Below, in pieces: positions 35,056 through 37,975 of a stretch of DNA of 37,975 bases (position 1 is the first letter of the stretch; each line of letters begins with the position of its first letter). Below the pieces are notes generated by a model, which was not told where the DNA came from, ran no database searches, and saw only the letters and a list, made by a program, of their open reading frames with translations. The stretch is from Parasitella parasitica (Eukaryota > Mucoromycota > Mucoromycetes > Mucorales > Mucoraceae), in NCBI GenBank assembly GCA_025201805.1, contig MU619265.1:230190-268164 (forward strand), read 5' to 3'. Position numbers and translations under genes: made by a program.

Positions 35056-36853
35056 TTAGGTAATGACAGTGGGCTCCTTGCGACCAGTGAAGTTTTCAAG
35101 TTCAGACAATTCTAAAGCAACATCGATCAAAGGCTTCAGTCCGACTTGAGCATCATCAGCATATTCAGCAGCATTGTTAGAATACTTTTCTACATAGAGA
35201 CGTACAGTAGCGCCTTGAGACCCAGTTCCAGAGAGACGAATGATGATGCGAGAACCATCCTTAAAGATAATACGGATGCCTTGGTTCTTGGAAACACTTC
35301 CATCAATAGGGTCCAAATACTCGAAATCATCGGCCTTAGCAATAGTAAAACCACCTACAGTTTTGTTTTCTAGTTCCTTCTTGGAAATTTGATCGCGAAG
35401 ACGGTTCACCATTTCTTCAGCACGCTGGCCATCGACCTCCTCGTAATCGTATCTGGAGAAGAAGTTGCGGCCATACACCTTGTAATGCGCTTGAAGAATA
35501 TCTTGAACGCCGGCTTTCTTTTCTTTGTTGACGTGAGCAATGATACTCAACCAAGCTATTTTACAATCGTAATGTCAGAATTACATAAGCATAATTCAGA
35601 AAATCTTACCTAAAACAGCCCAAAGACCATCCTTCTCACGGATATGATCAGAACCAGTGCCAAATGACTCTTCGCCACAGATAGAGCAGCGACCAGCGTC
35701 CATCAAATTGCCAAAAAACTTCCAGCCAGTAGGTACCTCAAAATTCTCGACACCCATCTTCTTAGCAACCAGGTCAATGGCTTGAGAAGTAGGCATGGAG
35801 CGAGCTAAACCGTTGACGCCATGCTTCTTGAAGTAAGGGATAGCTTCCTTGGCGTAATGAGCAATGATTGCGACGCTGTCGGAGGGAGTAACAAAGGCCT
35901 TCTTGCCGATAATCATGTTACGGTCGCCGTCACCATCAGAAGCAGCACCAAAATCGAGGCCTTGCTTCTCAACAGCTTCTACCAAATCATGAGCATAAGT
36001 CAAGTTGGGATCGGGATGAGCGCCACCAAAGTCAGGCTTGGGAACACAACGCATGACACTAGATTCAGGAAGGCCGAATTCCTCAACAAACAGGCGATAG
36101 CCATAAGGGCCTGTCACACCATTCATTCCATCAAACAGCATTTTGAAGTCCTTGTTGTTTTCAAAGAAAGACTTGATGGTACCGAAATCGAAAATCTCCT
36201 TCATCAACTCCACATAGTCATCCACACCATCGATGATCTCGATTGTCAAATTGCCAACCTGCTGAGTGCCCAACTTGGAGAAATCAACCTTGGGAGCGTC
36301 ACCTAGCTTGAGCTCCTTGATGGTCTTTGAGAGCTCATAAATCTTGTTGGTTACAGATTCGGGAGCAGGGCCACCATTGGAGCAATTGTACTTGATGCCA
36401 AAGTCGTTGTCAGGTCCGCCTGGATTGTGAGAAGCGGTCAAGAGGATACCGCCAGTAGCCTTACGCTTACGGATAATGTTGGAAGCAGCAGGTGTAGATA
36501 CAATGCCGTTGCGACCGACGATCAATTTGGAGACCTAAGTATGATAACGCGTTCAGTCAATTGAAACCTGCGTTAATGAACACACACACACACACACAAC
36601 TTACACCTTGACCCAAGCTACACTTGACAATAACTTGGAGCACCTGATCAGAGTAATAACGGCCATCACCGCCAACAACAAGGGTGGCACCCTTTGCACC
36701 GCCGTCTACCTGAGGAATAGCCTCGAGCATGGCCTGGATAAAGTTCTCTGTATAATGTTTTTGCTCAAATACCTTGACACGTTTTCTAAGGCCAGAGGTG
36801 CCGGGTTTTTGGCCCTCAAAAGGTTCAGTAGAGATAGTTTGAATGTTTACCAT
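35056..36853 (-). CDS. pgm: Phosphoglucomutase (alpha-D-glucose-1,6-bisphosphate-dependent)
   Basis: Interconverts glucose-1-phosphate and glucose-6-phosphate in the cytosol, linking glycogen, trehalose and cell-wall precursor synthesis to glycolysis. Exons 36853-36605, 36534-35610 and 35555-35056 give 557 aa, the normal size. The start [15 protein letters not shown] is family-typical. The active-site phosphoserine is Ser118 in TASHNPGG, the Mg-binding loop is DGDGDR (~283-288), the sugar-binding loop is [11 protein letters not shown] (~370-380), and the phosphate-binding loop [13 protein letters not shown] is near the C-terminus. Intron 1 contains a (CA)n run just after the donor. All key residues are intact. 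A TATAAAAAG lies ~85 nt upstream. Confidence 0.97.
36580..36599. repeat. (CA)n microsatellite in phosphoglucomutase intron 1
   Basis: About ten CA units (TG on the coding strand) directly after the GTAAGT donor of intron 1. Confidence 0.85.
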
Positions 36854-36935
36854 AGTAGAAACGCAATCAAGACAATGCAGTTTAAAAGAAAGTTAAGCAA
36901 GAAAAGAAAAGCTAGATCTCAATAGTATTTGTCTG

Positions 36936-36944
36936 CTTTTTATA
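36936..36944 (-). promoter_or_regulatory. TATA box of phosphoglucomutase
   Basis: Minus-strand TATAAAAAG about 85 nt upstream of ATG 36853, predicting a leader near 55 nt. Confidence 0.6.
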
Positions 36945-37630
36945 CTTTATGCTTTTTTTTCCACTGGAGTATCCGGGAGTTCAAATGTTTGTTACAGCCG
37001 AGAAACTCCCAGATAAACCAAGATTATGGCGATACGCATATAATACACCGTATAATCTCCAGCATGAAACACGTTTGTTTGTGTGTGCACAATGACCTTT
37101 ATTTGGGGCTGTTGGTGTAGAAATTGATCCTAATTGATCCCCAGTATTTTTTTTTTTTTGATGCTGCTAGCTTTTGGAATCTCGTTCAACGTTACATTCA
37201 GGTATTGAATCATAATTATGTGTTTCTATCCATTTTAAAAGCCGGGCAAACAACCCTTGAAATCTTACGCGGGTCTTTTTATGCTGATTTCCACAGATAA
37301 AATCGTGCCTATTTATCAGCTCTTTTAATGCATAAATAGTGAATTTGCATCAACGATTTCAAGCGTATAAAAAGCTTGGGCCATTTGGAACGATCACCTT
37401 TAAGAAAACAACATTGAGTAAGAGTATCTCATTGAGTTGATCAGAATCGCTTCGTTCTTCCCACTCTGCATTGATAGTAACACTAATTCTCAGCTGACGC
37501 GTGAGTCTAGTAGTCGGCATCCATCACGCAGCAGTTGCTCCACTATTTTTAACAGCATAATTACAACCTGCTGGGCTTTTTTTCCTCCTTTCTTTTTAAC
37601 TTTTGTCGATAAATATATCCATCAAACAAT
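36945..37630. promoter_or_regulatory. Divergent promoter region between pgm and atg3
   Basis: Intergenic DNA between divergently transcribed genes. On the plus strand a TATAAAAAG (37366-37374) implies an atg3 transcript starting near 37400 with a leader of ~230 nt. That leader may hold an intron, as GTGAGT occurs at ~37501. A pyrimidine-rich stretch precedes the ATG. No other gene seen. Confidence 0.5.
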
Positions 37631-37975
37631 ATGTCTGTACAAGATGCCTATAATAAAGTCTTTTCAAACTTTCAAAAAGTTCGAGACTACCTTGCTCCTG
37701 TCTTGAAAGACTCCAAGTTCAAGGAAACCGGCTGTTTAACACCAGATGAGGTTTCTATCTGCTACTGCTTGCTTTTTTTCGCCCTGTGTTCTGACTTTTG
37801 CGTAGTTTGTAGCCGCTGGAGACTTTTTGGTTTACAAGTGTCGCACATGGAAATGGTATTGATTTCAGTTCAAGTGTGCTTGAAGACTAGGTAAACTAAT
37901 AGGTTTATAGGGAGGCAGGTGTTGAAGATAAAAAAAGAGACTACTTGCCCAGTGATAAACAATTTCTAGTTACTC
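37631..37975 (+). CDS. atg3: Autophagy E2-like enzyme Atg3, N-terminal part (runs off the window)
   Basis: Atg3 conjugates Atg8 to phosphatidylethanolamine during autophagosome formation. Visible exons are 37631-37750, 37806-37855 and 37911 to the window edge. The protein starts with an amphipathic N-terminal segment and VRDYLAPVLKDSKFKETGCLTPDE, followed after splicing by FVAAGDFLVYKCRTWKW and YLPSDKQFLVT. These are the conserved opening blocks of the family (LTPEEFVAAGD, W-x-W, YLP-x-KQFL). Exon 2 is only 50 nt. The first intron has an unusual GTTTCT donor. The catalytic Cys and the rest of the gene lie beyond the window. Confidence 0.93.

Overview
The window looks like nuclear DNA of a filamentous fungus, most probably an early-diverging Mucoromycota (Mucorales-type) species. 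It is AT-rich, its genes carry many very short introns (about 50-100 nt) with GTAAGT-type donors, promoters often have TATAAA boxes and CT/poly-T leaders, and the protein set is typically fungal (Cla4-type PAK, rhizopuspepsin-like protease, class I PDE, Atg3). The genus assignment is inference. No rRNA, tRNA, CRISPR array or intact transposon was found.

Layout. 143-3244 (+) is a 12-exon PP4 regulatory subunit 3 gene (Psy2/SMEK). Convergent to it, 3739-6166 (-) encodes a 788-aa orphan protein built of two diverged copies of a ~315-aa unit. 6167-9270 is gene-poor but holds a decayed C2H2 zinc-finger gene and an isolated exon-like segment. 9271-9684 (-) is a small RVxF-motif protein. 10199-12330 (-) is a kelch-BTB protein. 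12758-14400 carries decayed coding DNA, a zinc-knuckle remnant and a GC-rich hairpin island. 14621-17185 (+) is a PH-CRIB-kinase PAK of Cla4 type. 17186-19566 shows no convincing gene.

19567-21026 (-) is a pepsin-family protease whose signal peptide is out of frame with the nearest ATG. 21256-22725 (-) is a two-helix membrane protein with a repeat-rich tail. 22960-24966 (-) is a cyclic-nucleotide phosphodiesterase with a long acidic insert and several RRxS sites. 25110-25810 (-) contains further decayed coding DNA. 25962-28068 (-) is malic enzyme, with one GC-AG intron. 29592-31828 (-) is a RING-H2 protein with an N-terminal zinc module, preceded by a small Cys-containing frame at 31880-32191 (-). 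32383-33537 (-) is an RGS protein, 33675-34553 (-) an F-box-like protein and 35056-36853 (-) phosphoglucomutase. The window ends inside atg3 (37631 onward, +).

How the genes relate. There is no operon or biosynthetic cluster. Several genes belong to signalling (PP4 subunit, PAK, PDE, RGS) or protein turnover (RING, F-box, kelch-BTB, Atg3), and two to central carbon metabolism (malic enzyme, phosphoglucomutase). The most unusual items are the internally duplicated orphan, the protease start problem, the PDE insert and the decayed genes in the gaps. All exon coordinates were worked out by hand from splice signals and frame, without transcript evidence.
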